Counted from the stretch's first letter, positions 10,157 through 19,365 are shown. The stretch: DNA of 64,000 nucleotides from Bacillus sp. cl95 (GCF_900115925.1 NZ_FOYF01000001.1:434001-498000); one strand, 5' to 3'. Translations and numbers: made by a program. Notes: generated from the letters alone by a model not told the origin.

Positions 10157-11839
10157 TTATTCAATTGCAAAGATAAATGAATAAAGTGGCTGTTTTCCAT
10201 TATGCACTTCGATTTCGACATCTTCGAATTTCTCTTCAACAAATTCAACTAGACTGTCAACTTCTTCGGCACTTACGCCTTCACCTTGAAGAATAGTTAA
10301 GATTTCAGAGTCTTCATCAAGCATCGTTGCAAGCAACTCTTGTGCTGCTGTTAATTTATCGGAATTTTTAAGGACGATCTTTCCGTCAGCAATTCCCATG
10401 AAATCATCTTTAGCAATTTCAATACCATCGATGCTTGTATCGCGAACGGCATATGTGATTTGACCCGTCTTCACGTTTTGCAATGCCTCAGTCATTACTT
10501 CAGTGTTAGCTTCGATGTCTGCTCCCGGATTAAAAGCAAGTAATGCTGTTAATCCTTGTGGAACAGTTTTCGAAGGGATTACTACCGCATTTTCACCAAT
10601 CACTTGAGCAGCCTGTTGGGCAGCCATAATGATATTTTTATTATTTGGAAGGATAAAAACCTTCTTTGCGTTTACATTTTCTACAGCTTTAACGATATCT
10701 TCCGTACTTGGATTCATTGTTTGTCCGCCTTCGATTACCTCATGGGCACCAATGCTGCGGAACAAATCTGCAATTCCTGAACCCATTGATACAGTTACGA
10801 TACCGTACTCCTGCATTTCCTTCTTCTTTTCAGGCATTCCTGAAACTAAAGGAGTTTGAGTTTCACCCACGATATTTGTATGTTGCTGACGCATGTTTTC
10901 AATCTTAAGATTGATTAAACTACCATATCCTTGAGCATAATTCAAAACATTTCCAGGATGCTCTGCATGGATATGTACTTTAACTACATCTTCATCAGCA
11001 ATTACTAGTAGGGAATCACCATGTTTGCTTAAGTCTTGGCGGAAAGTCTCTTCTTTAAAAGGCTTACCTGCAAGCTTTTCGTTTTCGAACTTCACCATGA
11101 ATTCGGTGCAATACCCAAATTCGATATCTTCTGTGTTCATATGGCTTTGAACACTCTTATGATGTTCAGCGCTCACCAATTCATCCATTCGTGGCATTAC
11201 AGAAGGAGAATCAGGAAGTTTTTCACCTTTTAATTCTGCTAAGAAACCTTCATAAACGAAGACAAGGCCTTGACCACCGCTATCTACGACTCCAACTTCT
11301 TTAAGCACTGGAAGAAGATCAGGAGTGCGTTTCAAAGATGCATTAGCTTCCTTTAAAACCTCTTCCATTACATAAATAATGTCATCACTTTTAGCAGCTG
11401 CCAGAACGCCTTTTTTCGCGGAATCCTTTGCAACTGTCAAGATTGTTCCTTCAACAGGCTTCATTACAGCCTTATAAGCTGTTTCCACTCCGAAGTCTAA
11501 TGCCGCAGCAAAATCCTTTGCAGAAATCTCAGCCTTTGTTTCAATTGTTTTTGAGAATCCACGGAACAATTGGGATAAGATAACCCCTGAGTTTCCGCGC
11601 GCTCCCATTAACAAACCTTTGGAAAGAGCCGCACCTACTTTACCGATATGATCTTGAACATTATTTTTGACTTCCTTTGCTCCGGACGTCATCGATAAAT
11701 TCATATTGGTGCCGGTATCTCCATCAGGTACAGGAAAAACGTTTAACGCATCCACATAATTTGCATTGGCTGCCAAATGATTCGCACCCTGAATGACCAT
11801 TTCTGCGAAGCGTTTTCCGTTTATTGCTTTAATTGACAC
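10157..11839 (-). CDS. fakA: FakA/YloV-family DAK2 (DhaL) domain fatty acid kinase
   Basis: 560 aa. The N-terminal DhaL/DAK2 nucleotide-binding domain has the Mg-ATP signature NVFPVPDGDTGTNM near residue 30 and GARGNSGVILSQLFRG. A middle and C-terminal region follows (CTEFMVKFENEK, VKVHIHAEHPGNVL, ILPNNKNIIMAAQQA). By homology it is the ATP-binding subunit that phosphorylates exogenous fatty acids bound to a FakB protein and feeds them to PlsY via PlsX. No fakB is present here. It is preceded by yloU, as in B. subtilis yloU-yloV. Confidence 0.9.
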   Translation of the reverse strand: MSIKAINGKRFAEMVIQGANHLAANANYVDALNVFPVPDGDTGTNMNLSMTSGAKEVKNNVQDHIGKVGAALSKGLLMGARGNSGVILSQLFRGFSKTIETKAEISAKDFAAALDFGVETAYKAVMKPVEGTILTVAKDSAKKGVLAAAKSDDIIYVMEEVLKEANASLKRTPDLLPVLKEVGVVDSGGQGLVFVYEGFLAELKGEKLPDSPSVMPRMDELVSAEHHKSVQSHMNTEDIEFGYCTEFMVKFENEKLAGKPFKEETFRQDLSKHGDSLLVIADEDVVKVHIHAEHPGNVLNYAQGYGSLINLKIENMRQQHTNIVGETQTPLVSGMPEKKKEMQEYGIVTVSMGSGIADLFRSIGAHEVIEGGQTMNPSTEDIVKAVENVNAKKVFILPNNKNIIMAAQQAAQVIGENAVVIPSKTVPQGLTALLAFNPGADIEANTEVMTEALQNVKTGQITYAVRDTSIDGIEIAKDDFMGIADGKIVLKNSDKLTAAQELLATMLDEDSEILTILQGEGVSAEEVDSLVEFVEEKFEDVEIEVHNGKQPLYSFIFAIE

Positions 11840-11892
11840 AAATCTTTCCTCCTCACTAATTGTTCGTTACACGATTGACGCGTTTGACGAAC

Positions 11893-12255
11893 TTACGGGT
11901 TCGTTACACGAACTCCTTGAACAAAAATATTAACCGATTCCACGGCAAGTCCAACTGTTTTATCAAGCGTGTATTTAACTTTTGATTGTACATTGTGAGC
12001 AATTTCTGAAATCTTCGTTCCATAGCTTACAATGATATACATATCAATATGTACTTCATCATTTTCTTGGCGCACGATAACACCACGAGTGAAATTCTCA
12101 CGACGCAGAATATCTGTCAAACCGTCTTTAATTTGACTTTTTGAAGCCATACCGACAATTCCGTAGCAATCAATTGCTGCTCCGCCTGCGATGGTTGCGA
12201 TTACTTCATTTGAAATATCAATTTGTCCGTACTTTGTTTTTAATTCGATGGACAT
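11893..12255 (-). CDS. yloU: Asp23/Gls24 family envelope stress protein YloU
   Basis: A 120-aa Asp23-family protein of the group linked to alkaline shock and envelope homeostasis; exact function unknown. The frame is open for 168 more bases upstream, but I start at 12253-12255. That ATG has AAGGGGGAACG before it and yields MSIELKTKYGQIDISNEVIA, the normal family N-terminus. Conserved IAGGAAIDCYGIVGMASK and DMYIIVSYGTKISEIAHNVQ are present. Its partner downstream is fakA. Confidence 0.93.
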   Translation of the reverse strand: MSIELKTKYGQIDISNEVIATIAGGAAIDCYGIVGMASKSQIKDGLTDILRRENFTRGVIVRQENDEVHIDMYIIVSYGTKISEIAHNVQSKVKYTLDKTVGLAVESVNIFVQGVRVTNP

Positions 12256-12300
12256 GAATCGTTCCCCCTTTGGAAATTGGTTCTTGGCTAAAGTCATTTT

Positions 12301-12329
12301 ACTATATGCGCTGTAAATTTGAAAGTCAT
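12301..12329 (-). promoter_or_regulatory. Candidate promoter of yloU-fakA
   Basis: Minus-strand ATGACT (12324-12329), 17 bp, TATAGT (12301-12306), ending about 45 bases before the yloU start. A further TTGACA occurs at 12369-12374 but has no good -10. The 338-bp gap between yloU and rpmB (12256-12593) thus holds divergent promoters and no extra gene that I can support. Confidence 0.4.
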
Positions 12330-12448
12330 ACTTGCCCCGATTACTATAGAGCATGAATTCTGAAACAATGTCAAGGATTTTTTCTTGAAAGTCTTTGACA
12401 CAACTATTGCATTCATAAAACATGTGTGATAAATTATTAAAGTATCTT

Positions 12449-12477
12449 TTTACTATAGAAATTTAGGTTATTATGCT
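12449..12477 (+). promoter_or_regulatory. rpmB promoter
   Basis: Plus-strand TTTACT (12449-12454), 17-bp spacer, TATGCT (12472-12477), about 115 bases upstream of the rpmB start. The long leader contains a small hairpin (GAAGC/GCTTC) near 12551-12568 of unknown role. Confidence 0.6.
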
Positions 12478-12593
12478 TTCGCGTAATTGCGATAGATAGC
12501 CATTTTTCTTGTTAGAACGGATGTCATCATCTGTAAAATTGTTATTAGAAGCATGAAACAGCTTCAGCTTTTGGTAGTTAGGAGGGAAAACTT

Positions 12594-12782
12594 ATGCCAC
12601 GTAAATGTGTGATCACTGGTAAAAAAACAACAACTGGTAATGCACGTTCCCACGCTATGAACGCAAACAAGCGTACATGGGGTGCTAACCTTCAAAAAGT
12701 ACGCATTCTTGTAGACGGCAAGCCTAAGCGTGTTTGGGTTTCTGCGAGAGCGTTAAAATCAGGTAAAGTAGAACGCGTTTAA
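12594..12782 (+). CDS. rpmB: 50S ribosomal protein L28
   Basis: A 62-aa basic ribosomal protein of the large subunit, beginning [20 protein letters not shown]. It has a single Cys, so this is not the four-cysteine zinc form. A GGAGGG ribosome binding site lies before the ATG. It is one of only two genes on the plus strand, oriented against spoVM-thiN and divergent from yloU as in B. subtilis. It ends with its own terminator. Confidence 0.97.
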   Translation: MPRKCVITGKKTTTGNARSHAMNANKRTWGANLQKVRILVDGKPKRVWVSARALKSGKVERV

Positions 12783-12792
12783 TAATGAAATG

Positions 12793-12820
12793 GACATCCA
12801 TCTTGGATGTCTTTTCTTTT
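12793..12820 (+). terminator. Rho-independent terminator of rpmB
   Basis: GACATCCA pairs with TGGATGTC around a TCT loop, followed by TTTTCTTTTT. It begins 11 bases past the rpmB stop codon. Confidence 0.9.
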
Positions 12821-12855
12821 TGCCTTTAATAGCTTTCCCCATCTTAAAAAATTTA

Positions 12856-12883
12856 AAAGCACCCTTTGGGCGAAGGGTGCTTT
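12856..12883 (-). terminator. Terminator of spoVM (possibly bidirectional)
   Basis: AAAGCACCCTT and AAGGGTGCTTT form an 11-bp perfect stem with a 6-nt loop. On the minus strand it is followed by TAAATTTTTT. It lies about 60 bases downstream of the spoVM stop and faces the rpmB terminator. Confidence 0.85.
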
Positions 12884-12941
12884 ACTTGTTTCGTAAGGTT
12901 GTCTGTACATTCGGCACAACATACCTTTATGGTGTTGATTA

Positions 12942-13022
12942 TCAGTTTTTCTTAAATGCACCAATCATCGCCCGGACAAGACCACCCAAGAATTTCGGAA
13001 GTTTAATCGTATAAAACTTCAT
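12942..13022 (-). CDS. spoVM: Stage V sporulation protein SpoVM
   Basis: A 26-residue amphipathic helix, MKFYTIKLPKFLGGLVRAMI plus GAFKKN. It differs from the B. subtilis peptide at only a few positions and keeps Pro9. SpoVM inserts into the convex forespore membrane and recruits SpoIVA, the base of the spore coat. The ATG (13020-13022) follows GAGGAGGGG, a strong ribosome binding site. It is too short for a normal gene caller. It lies between thiN and a terminator and opposite rpmB, the B. subtilis arrangement. Confidence 0.96.
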   Translation of the reverse strand: MKFYTIKLPKFLGGLVRAMIGAFKKN

Positions 13023-13124
13023 AATGCCCCTCCTCACCATCATACGCATCTCAGTCTTTAAAATCCTGCACCTCTACCATGCTATTCATGGGAATGAAAA
13101 AAGTACCCAGCTTTTCAGAGCATA

Positions 13125-13772
13125 TTAATCTTGGCTTCTTACCACTATTAATATGCCTTCAGCAAATGAAAAAGTACCATGATCATTAATAAGTTCATTA
13201 CTAATACATAGTGTGCTTCCGATGGAAATATGACGATCTTTTAGCGGATATTTGAAGCCATTTAATGTGAGTCCATTAACCTCAAGGGATACTGGGACAA
13301 ATGAAATATATTTTTTTTCGGCTGATCTTTCAATGTAATATTCCCCAGGTTTTTTTACCATGATAGAATTTTTCAAATCAATCATTTCGATTTCACAACC
13401 GTGTCCCTGATTTAATTGATGAATAAGAAGCTGTATATTTGCTAGAAAATGATCAGCCCTACCACCTGTTGCACCAAATAACCTAATCAATTTGGGATGC
13501 TGTTCTACTGCCCAGTTCAAAGCAAGTTCTGTATCTGTTTCATCTTTTTCAGGCTTAAATTTGCTCAGTTTTTCTACTTCATTCTCTATTTGATTCCATT
13601 CACTCTCAGTGACAGAGTCAAAATCACCGAAGGCAGCAAATGGCTTGATTCCTTTAGAAAGAAGTGTAATAACACCTCTGTCAACGCCAATCCACCTTTC
13701 ATTTTCTCCGTTAAAATCACGCAAATCAGGAAGCAGCTCGTCTGGACCCCCTGCCAAAATATTGATATTCAT
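13125..13772 (-). CDS. thiN: Thiamine pyrophosphokinase
   Basis: A 215-aa enzyme that pyrophosphorylates thiamine with ATP to make thiamine diphosphate. The conserved motifs are GVDRGVITLL, FAAFGDFDSVTESEW, KDETDTELALNWAV and LFGATGGRADHFLANIQLL. The ATG sits behind AAGAGGTGAAAAG. It is separated from rpe by a terminator and a small repeat element, so it may have its own promoter in the 13773-13850 interval, where none is obvious. Confidence 0.95.
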   Translation of the reverse strand: MNINILAGGPDELLPDLRDFNGENERWIGVDRGVITLLSKGIKPFAAFGDFDSVTESEWNQIENEVEKLSKFKPEKDETDTELALNWAVEQHPKLIRLFGATGGRADHFLANIQLLIHQLNQGHGCEIEMIDLKNSIMVKKPGEYYIERSAEKKYISFVPVSLEVNGLTLNGFKYPLKDRHISIGSTLCISNELINDHGTFSFAEGILIVVRSQD

Positions 13773-13856
13773 CTTTTCACCTCTTAAAATGATATAGATT
13801 AGAACTGATTAAGGTCATTCATCTACACCTAGTGTATATGTATCATATTAAAAGAA

Positions 13857-13934
13857 GGCGCTGTTAAATTTGCCTGTTGATTTCCGCTCCAGTCAACAGA
13901 GTGCAGAAAATCAACAATGTACTTTAGCATAGCC
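13857..13934. mobile_element. Short MITE-like element, copy 1 (78 bp, deletion form)
   Basis: A non-coding 78-bp element in the thiN-rpe gap. Its ends are imperfect inverted repeats, GGCGCTGTTAAA on the left and GGCTATGCTAAA on the right (9/12). Inside, TGTTGATTT and AAATCAACA form a second inverted pair. The flanks TAAAAGAA at 13849-13856 and at 13935-13942 are a perfect 8-bp direct repeat, read as a target site duplication. Compared with copy 2 (43777-43962) the GC-rich centre is missing, as expected for deletion between two TTCCGYTCCA repeats. The transposase family is unknown; ends and duplication length resemble IS6-family elements. Confidence 0.8.
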
Positions 13935-13940
13935 TAAAAG

Positions 13941-13968
13941 AAAAGTCAGCCCTTAACGGCTGACTTTT
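13941..13968 (-). terminator. Rho-independent terminator after rpe
   Basis: AAAAGTCAGCC pairs with GGCTGACTTTT around a 6-nt loop, 10 bases past the rpe stop, with a TTTTCTTTTA tail on the minus strand. The tail is part of the 8-bp target duplication of element copy 1. Confidence 0.88.
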
Positions 13969-13977
13969 TCTAGGATA

Positions 13978-14622
13978 TTATCCTCTGATCAATGCAATGG
14001 CTTTTGCTCGATCCTTTTCATTATATATGGCAGAGCCTGCTACAAGAACTGTAGCTCCCGCTTCCACACACAGCCTGGCAGTTTCTGCGTTCACACCACC
14101 ATCAATTTCAATTTCTACATCCAGGTTTCTCTCGTCAATCATTTCCTTGACCGCTCTAATCTTCTTCAGAACTTCAGGAATGAATTTTTGACCTCCAAAG
14201 CCAGGATTCACAGACATCAGCAAAACCAAATCCACATCAGAAATGATGTGTTGAATGGAATCCACAGGCGTGGCAGGGTTTAAGACGACCCCTGCTTTTA
14301 TCCCGTAAGATTTGATTAACTGTATCGTCCTATGCAAGTGGCGACAAGCTTCAACATGAACGGTAATATAATCAGCGCCTGCGTTTGCAAAAGCTTCTAT
14401 ATAGGAGTCAGGGTTTTCGATCATCAGATGGACATCTAGCGGCAAAGTCGTTACAGGCCTTATTGCTTCAACAATTAAAGGACCAATCGTAATGTTGGGA
14501 ACAAAATGACCATCCATTACATCTACATGGATATAATCCGCTCCCCCTCTTTCAACATCCTTAATTTCTTCACCAAGTCTTGCAAAATCTGCAGACAAGA
14601 TGGAAGGTGCAATTTTAACCAT
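13978..14622 (-). CDS. rpe: Ribulose-phosphate 3-epimerase
   Basis: A 214-aa TIM-barrel enzyme of the pentose phosphate pathway that interconverts ribulose 5-phosphate and xylulose 5-phosphate. The signatures [49 protein letters not shown] and [12 protein letters not shown] are present, with metal-ligand His and Asp residues. It starts one base after rsgA ends, in the prpC-prkC-rsgA-rpe unit, and is closed by a terminator. Confidence 0.97.
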   Translation of the reverse strand: MVKIAPSILSADFARLGEEIKDVERGGADYIHVDVMDGHFVPNITIGPLIVEAIRPVTTLPLDVHLMIENPDSYIEAFANAGADYITVHVEACRHLHRTIQLIKSYGIKAGVVLNPATPVDSIQHIISDVDLVLLMSVNPGFGGQKFIPEVLKKIRAVKEMIDERNLDVEIEIDGGVNAETARLCVEAGATVLVAGSAIYNEKDRAKAIALIRG

Positions 14623-14623
14623 A

Positions 14624-15505
14624 CTAGTACCTCGGCTTTCTATCCTTTATTTCCTGCAAAAATTCTAAGTAGTGATCATAACGATAATCTGGCAAACTTC
14701 CATCCTCCACAGCGGCTTTGACTGCACATTTAGGCTCCTTAACATGAAGACAGCCCCTAAATTTACAGTTTTCACTTAAGCGCTGAATTTCAGGGAAGCA
14801 TGAGGTCAATTCTTCTGCCTCGATTTCAGTAAACTCTAAAGAGCTGAATCCGGGCGTATCGGCTACTAAACCGTTTGCCACACTCAATAACTCAACATGT
14901 CGTGTCGTATGCTTCCCCCGTCCAAGATGGGAAGAAATATCATTTGTTTTCAACTCTAGGTCAGGACGAAGTGCATTCAGTAATGATGATTTACCTACAC
15001 CTGATTGTCCTGCGAATACGGATATTTTTTCAGCAAGATGGGGAATTAACTGTTTAACCCCAGCATCTGTTTCTGACGATGTGAGCAGTACTTCATAACC
15101 CGCTGCACGATATTGATCAGCAAATTGATTAATTTTTTCTCTCTCTTTATCTGAAGTTAGATCCATTTTCGTTATGCAAATGATGGGATCAATTTGATTG
15201 TACTCAACGAGCACAAGGAATCTATCCAGCAAAGAGGTACTAAATGCAGGTTCTACCGCTGAAAAAACCAGTATTGCCTGATCAACATTAGCAATCGGTG
15301 GTCTTACTAGCTCATTTTTCCTCTCTTTCACTTCAAGAACATAACCTTCTGTTTCATTCTCAGCCTGGAATACAACATTGTCCCCTACAAGGGGAGTAAT
15401 CTTATTCAAACGAAAGACTCCCCTGCCTCGACATTGAGTAATGGTATCATCATGAATCACATAATAAAAACCACTTAGTGCCTTCATTATTTTTCCTTCA
15501 GGCAT
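14624..15505 (-). CDS. rsgA: Ribosome small-subunit GTPase RsgA (YloQ/CpgA)
   Basis: A 293-aa circularly permuted GTPase for late 30S assembly. An N-terminal OB fold ([13 protein letters not shown]) is followed by G4 ITKMD, G1 [15 protein letters not shown]3 DTPGF, and a C-terminal zinc site [18 protein letters not shown] two codons upstream is open, but the ATG at 15503-15505 has AGGAG with a 7-nt spacer and yields [10 protein letters not shown] as in B. subtilis. Downstream of prkC by 18 bases. RsgA is a reported phosphorylation target of PrkC in B. subtilis, in line with their linkage. Confidence 0.95.
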   Translation of the reverse strand: MPEGKIMKALSGFYYVIHDDTITQCRGRGVFRLNKITPLVGDNVVFQAENETEGYVLEVKERKNELVRPPIANVDQAILVFSAVEPAFSTSLLDRFLVLVEYNQIDPIICITKMDLTSDKEREKINQFADQYRAAGYEVLLTSSETDAGVKQLIPHLAEKISVFAGQSGVGKSSLLNALRPDLELKTNDISSHLGRGKHTTRHVELLSVANGLVADTPGFSSLEFTEIEAEELTSCFPEIQRLSENCKFRGCLHVKEPKCAVKAAVEDGSLPDYRYDHYLEFLQEIKDRKPRY

Positions 15506-15523
15506 AGTCACACTCCTCGTTCG

Positions 15524-17515
15524 TTATTCCTCGCGCGGATATTCTTCAACCTCATCGATGATCACGCTGCTGTCTCGGATTACTTTATAGCCAGCTTGTC
15601 CACCATACGGAATTCTTAACTTTATGGTTCTTTTCGTTGTTTGGGTAATATAAAAAGTTTCATCTGGAACTGTCATGCTTCTGTCGAGATCGTCAATAAG
15701 AATTTGCACTTCTTGTGGTTGACCCGCAATGGCCGGTGCGTATTCTATTATGACTTCCCGCGTTACCTCTTTAGGAGGAACTTCTTTTTTCCCTTTCGAA
15801 ATGACGACAGAAATCATGTCCCCTTTATTCATCTGGGTTCCTGCATCTGGTTCTTGGGAAATGACAATACCTTCTGGAATCGTGTCATGATATTCTTCTT
15901 TCGAAACATCGGCATTCAGACCAACAGACTCGGCATAATCTTGTACACCTTTTGCTGTATAATCTTTAAGACTTTTCAATGTAATGGTTTCTGGACCTTT
16001 ACTAATCGTAAATCTAACTGTTGTTTCTTCTGGCACAACTTCTTCACCAGGTGCTGGATCCTGTTCAAGGATCGTACCAGGCTCACTGTCATCGTATACC
16101 TCTTCTGTTTCTATATATTCGAAGTTTTTATCTGTCAGCAATTTCTCAATATCTTCGTATTGTCTATCCAGATAATCGTCCATTTCGATTTTTTCTTTCC
16201 CGCTGCTCTTATAAACATTGATTTTAGAACCTTCTTTTGCCGATCTGCCTGCTTTAGGATCCGTTTTCACAACGAGTCCTTCTTTGATTTCTGCATCAGG
16301 AATATCTTTTGTTTCACCAATTTTGAACCCTGCAGATAAAAGTTCCTCATAAGCTGCATCCAACGACTTTCCACTTACATCGGGAATTGGGACGTCTTTA
16401 GGTGATAAGAAATCAGGCAGAACGGTTATGGTAAGAATGCCAAGCAATGCTATGACAAAAAAAGTAGATACCAAAATAATAGGCCATTTTTTTCTTTTCG
16501 GCTTATCTTTTGTATTTTTCGCAGCCATATGTTCTTTTTTTACATCATTTTCAGTTTGATTGCCATTTTGTTTCCCTTGAGAGTGAACAACCGTTTCATC
16601 AAAATTTTGAAAGGCGCGATCATTTGTAATGATTGGAATGGCTTTTGTCGCTTCATCATCAATGGGCACTGAAAATTTAGGCTCATATAATCTTTTAGGG
16701 TCTAAGGCCGTCCTAATATCTTCTTCCATTTCATCAACTGAAGCGTAACGATTAAACTGATCTTTTGCAGTCGCCTTTAACACAATATTCTCTACACTTT
16801 GCGGCACATCAGGATTCCATCTTCTTACAGAAGGAGTTTCAGATTGTAAATGCTTCAGGGCTATTGAAACCGCTGACTCTCCTGAAAACGGCAAACGTCC
16901 TGTCAAAAGTTCGAACATGACAATCCCAAGAGAATAAATATCCGATTTCTTGTTGGCCATTCCTCCCCGAGCTTGCTCTGGTGATAGATAATGCACTGAT
17001 CCTAACACAGAGTTTGTTTGGGTAATGCTTGTAGCACTCAATGCCATTGCAATTCCGAAATCGGTGATCTTTACTTTTCCTTCACGATCCATAAGGATAT
17101 TGTGGGGTTTGATATCACGATGAACAATGTTATTATTATGTGCATGTGAAATGGCAGAAGTAAGCTGTCTCATGATAGAAAGTGCTGTTTCTACTTGTAT
17201 TGGTGAATTTTGTTGTATGTATTGCTTTAGAGTTTGTCCTGCAACGTACTCCATAACGATATAATAAATATCCTGCTCTTCACCAACGTCATAAATATTG
17301 ACAATATTTGAGTGAGCCAAGCTTGTTGCAGATTGTGCTTCACGATGAAAACGACGGATAAATTCTTCGTCATTGGCAAAATCAAGACGCAGCATCTTAA
17401 CTGCGACATCGCGGTCGAGGATCATGTCATGGGCTAAATAAACGTTAGCCATGCCGCCGCCGCCAATCATTTCTAATATTTTGTATCTCCCGCTAATTCT
17501 TTTACCTATCAGCAT
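15524..17515 (-). CDS. prkC: Serine/threonine protein kinase PrkC with PASTA repeats
   Basis: A 663-aa membrane kinase that senses muropeptides and regulates germination and cell-wall metabolism. The kinase domain occupies residues 10-270: glycine loop GGGGMANVY, Lys40, catalytic HRDIKPHN (132-139) and DFG (about 152). One transmembrane segment lies near 343-366 (WPIILVSTFFVIALLGILTI). Three PASTA repeats follow outside the cell (starting at DVPIPDVSGKSLDAA, KEKIEMDDYLDRQY and PETITLKSLKDYTA), and then an Ig-like C-terminal domain. The ORF overlaps the prpC stop by one base. Confidence 0.96.
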   Translation of the reverse strand: MLIGKRISGRYKILEMIGGGGMANVYLAHDMILDRDVAVKMLRLDFANDEEFIRRFHREAQSATSLAHSNIVNIYDVGEEQDIYYIVMEYVAGQTLKQYIQQNSPIQVETALSIMRQLTSAISHAHNNNIVHRDIKPHNILMDREGKVKITDFGIAMALSATSITQTNSVLGSVHYLSPEQARGGMANKKSDIYSLGIVMFELLTGRLPFSGESAVSIALKHLQSETPSVRRWNPDVPQSVENIVLKATAKDQFNRYASVDEMEEDIRTALDPKRLYEPKFSVPIDDEATKAIPIITNDRAFQNFDETVVHSQGKQNGNQTENDVKKEHMAAKNTKDKPKRKKWPIILVSTFFVIALLGILTITVLPDFLSPKDVPIPDVSGKSLDAAYEELLSAGFKIGETKDIPDAEIKEGLVVKTDPKAGRSAKEGSKINVYKSSGKEKIEMDDYLDRQYEDIEKLLTDKNFEYIETEEVYDDSEPGTILEQDPAPGEEVVPEETTVRFTISKGPETITLKSLKDYTAKGVQDYAESVGLNADVSKEEYHDTIPEGIVISQEPDAGTQMNKGDMISVVISKGKKEVPPKEVTREVIIEYAPAIAGQPQEVQILIDDLDRSMTVPDETFYITQTTKRTIKLRIPYGGQAGYKVIRDSSVIIDEVEEYPREE

Positions 17516-18267
17516 TATTCATCACCTTCACCCTCCCTGGGGAATGCAACAATCGCCAGGCTGATGTTATCCTCGCCACCATAATCGTTGGCAAGTGTGA
17601 TAAGTTTTGAGGCTTTTTTCTCCATGTCTTCCTCATTGGAAAGCACTTGAATCATCTCATCATTACTTACTTTGTTTGAAAGACCATCAGAACAAAGAAG
17701 CAAAACATCGCCTTCTTCAAACATGATCGTCCTTATATCCATCTCAACTGATTCTTCAGTACCCAAAGCACGCAATAAGACATTCTTTCTTGGATGATGT
17801 TCTGCTTCTTCTTTTGTGATTTGGCCGGAACGAAGCAATTCATTAACAAGAGAATGGTCTTGAGTCAATTGTTGAAAGCCTGATTCGTTTAAAATATAAC
17901 AACGACTATCCCCAATATTGGCTACAGTAGCAAAACGATCTGTACTGATGGCTGCTACGATTGTCGTACCCATCCCATCACATTCAAGATGGTCTCGTGC
18001 GTGTTCAAATAAAAGCGAATTCACTTTAATAATTTCACCCTTGAGCCAGCTTTCTGCTTCATCTGCAGTTGTTATTCCGTTTGTCGTTTCCCACACATTT
18101 TTCAACTGAGTAATGGTCATCGCACTAGCTACATCACCTGCACGATGACCACCCATACCATCTGCTACAATGGCAAGGCGGTTTCCGTCCAGATTTAAAA
18201 AAACTCCTCCACTATCCTCATTATGAGAGCGGACTTTTCCTTGATCGGTCATAAATACAGCTTTCAT
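17515..18267 (-). CDS. prpC: PP2C-type protein phosphatase PrpC
   Basis: A 250-aa Mn2+-dependent phosphatase that reverses PrkC phosphorylation. PP2C motifs run in order: TDQGKVRSHNEDSG, IVADGMGGHRAGDVAS, GDSRCYIL, LLLCSDGLSNKV and GGEDNISLAIV, containing the metal-binding aspartates. The gene overlaps prkC by one base, so kinase and phosphatase are made together. It begins 3 bases after rlmN ends. Confidence 0.96.
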   Translation of the reverse strand: MKAVFMTDQGKVRSHNEDSGGVFLNLDGNRLAIVADGMGGHRAGDVASAMTITQLKNVWETTNGITTADEAESWLKGEIIKVNSLLFEHARDHLECDGMGTTIVAAISTDRFATVANIGDSRCYILNESGFQQLTQDHSLVNELLRSGQITKEEAEHHPRKNVLLRALGTEESVEMDIRTIMFEEGDVLLLCSDGLSNKVSNDEMIQVLSNEEDMEKKASKLITLANDYGGEDNISLAIVAFPREGEGDE

Positions 18268-18270
18268 ATT

Positions 18271-19362
18271 TTACCTCGTCTCCTCTTGGCGCTCCTTTGC
18301 ACGAAGTTGTCCACATGCTGCATCGATGTCAGAGCCTTGTTCACGGCGAATAGTTACATTTATGTTATTGTCTTTAAGTGTTTTTTCAAATGCAAATATC
18401 TGATCTCTTGGCGTTCTTACATAATCGCGTTCTGGAACATAGTTAACCGGAATAAGGTTCACATGGCATTTAATCCCTTTCAATAATTTTGAAAGTTCTT
18501 CTGCGTGTTCCACTTGATCGTTAACTCCGCCAAACAAACCGTATTCAAAACTCACTCTTCGTCCCGTTTTGGCAATATAATATTGTACAGCTTCCATAAG
18601 GTCAGGAAGCTTATATGCCTTGTTAATCGGCATTAATCGACTTCTTAATTCTGTATTCGGAGCATGTAAGGAAATCGCAAAGTTGATTTGCAAATTTTCT
18701 TCGGCAAACTTATAGATTTTCGGAATAATACCACTTGTGGAAACTGTAATATGTCTTGCTCCGATATTTAATCCTTTGTCATGATTGATAATTTTCAAGA
18801 ATGACATCATGTTATCATAATTATCGAATGGTTCCCCAATACCCATAATAACTACCGAACTGACGCGCTCATCCGTTTCATCAAGCGCTTGTTGAACGCG
18901 GACTACTTGCGCAACAATTTCTCCTGCTTCCAAGTGTCGTTTCAATCCGCCTAAAGTCGATGCACAGAATGTGCAACCAATTCTGCATCCTACTTGTGTT
19001 GTTACACAAACAGAGTTGCCGTAATCATGTCGCATTAACACTGTTTCAATGGAATATCCATCATGAAGTTCAAATAAGAACTTAATTGTACCATCTGCAG
19101 ATGTTTGTTGGATGGCTGTCTTCAAGGTAGTAAGATGGAAATTCGCATCAAGCTTGTCCCTCATGCTCTTGGATAGATTAGACATATCCTCAAAGCTAGT
19201 AACACGCTTTTTATAAAGCCAATCGAAAACTTGCTCAGCACGGAATGCTTTTTCACCGTTCTCAGTAAGCCATTCTTTAAGATCTTGTAATTCCAATGAA
19301 TAGATTGATGGTTTGTTTTTTTCATTTATTATGCCTGACTCAGTTGTATTTTTTAGTTCCAA
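18271..19362 (-). CDS. rlmN: Dual-specificity rRNA/tRNA methyltransferase RlmN
   Basis: A 363-aa radical SAM enzyme that methylates C2 of adenosine 2503 in 23S rRNA and A37 in some tRNAs. The 4Fe-4S motif CRIGCTFC has Cys126, Cys130 and Cys133. The C-terminal [12 protein letters not shown] has the second catalytic Cys. Conserved [18 protein letters not shown] is present. It lies 3 bases downstream of rsmB, in an RNA-modification and translation cluster. Confidence 0.96.
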   Translation of the reverse strand: MELKNTTESGIINEKNKPSIYSLELQDLKEWLTENGEKAFRAEQVFDWLYKKRVTSFEDMSNLSKSMRDKLDANFHLTTLKTAIQQTSADGTIKFLFELHDGYSIETVLMRHDYGNSVCVTTQVGCRIGCTFCASTLGGLKRHLEAGEIVAQVVRVQQALDETDERVSSVVIMGIGEPFDNYDNMMSFLKIINHDKGLNIGARHITVSTSGIIPKIYKFAEENLQINFAISLHAPNTELRSRLMPINKAYKLPDLMEAVQYYIAKTGRRVSFEYGLFGGVNDQVEHAEELSKLLKGIKCHVNLIPVNYVPERDYVRTPRDQIFAFEKTLKDNNINVTIRREQGSDIDAACGQLRAKERQEETR

Positions 19363-19365
19363 CTG

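Noticed and set aside
12256-12423. N-terminal extension of yloU by 56 codons
   Set aside because: Covers the promoter region; the internal ATG at 12255 has a strong ribosome binding site and the family N-terminus.
12779-12964. 61-codon minus-strand frame between rpmB and spoVM
   Set aside because: It runs through two terminator stems and overlaps the 3' end of spoVM; no recognisable family.
15641-16339. 232-codon plus-strand frame opposite prkC
   Set aside because: Phe/Cys/Asn-rich composition typical of the reverse of a coding sequence; fully antisense to the conserved PASTA region of PrkC and without a convincing ribosome binding site.
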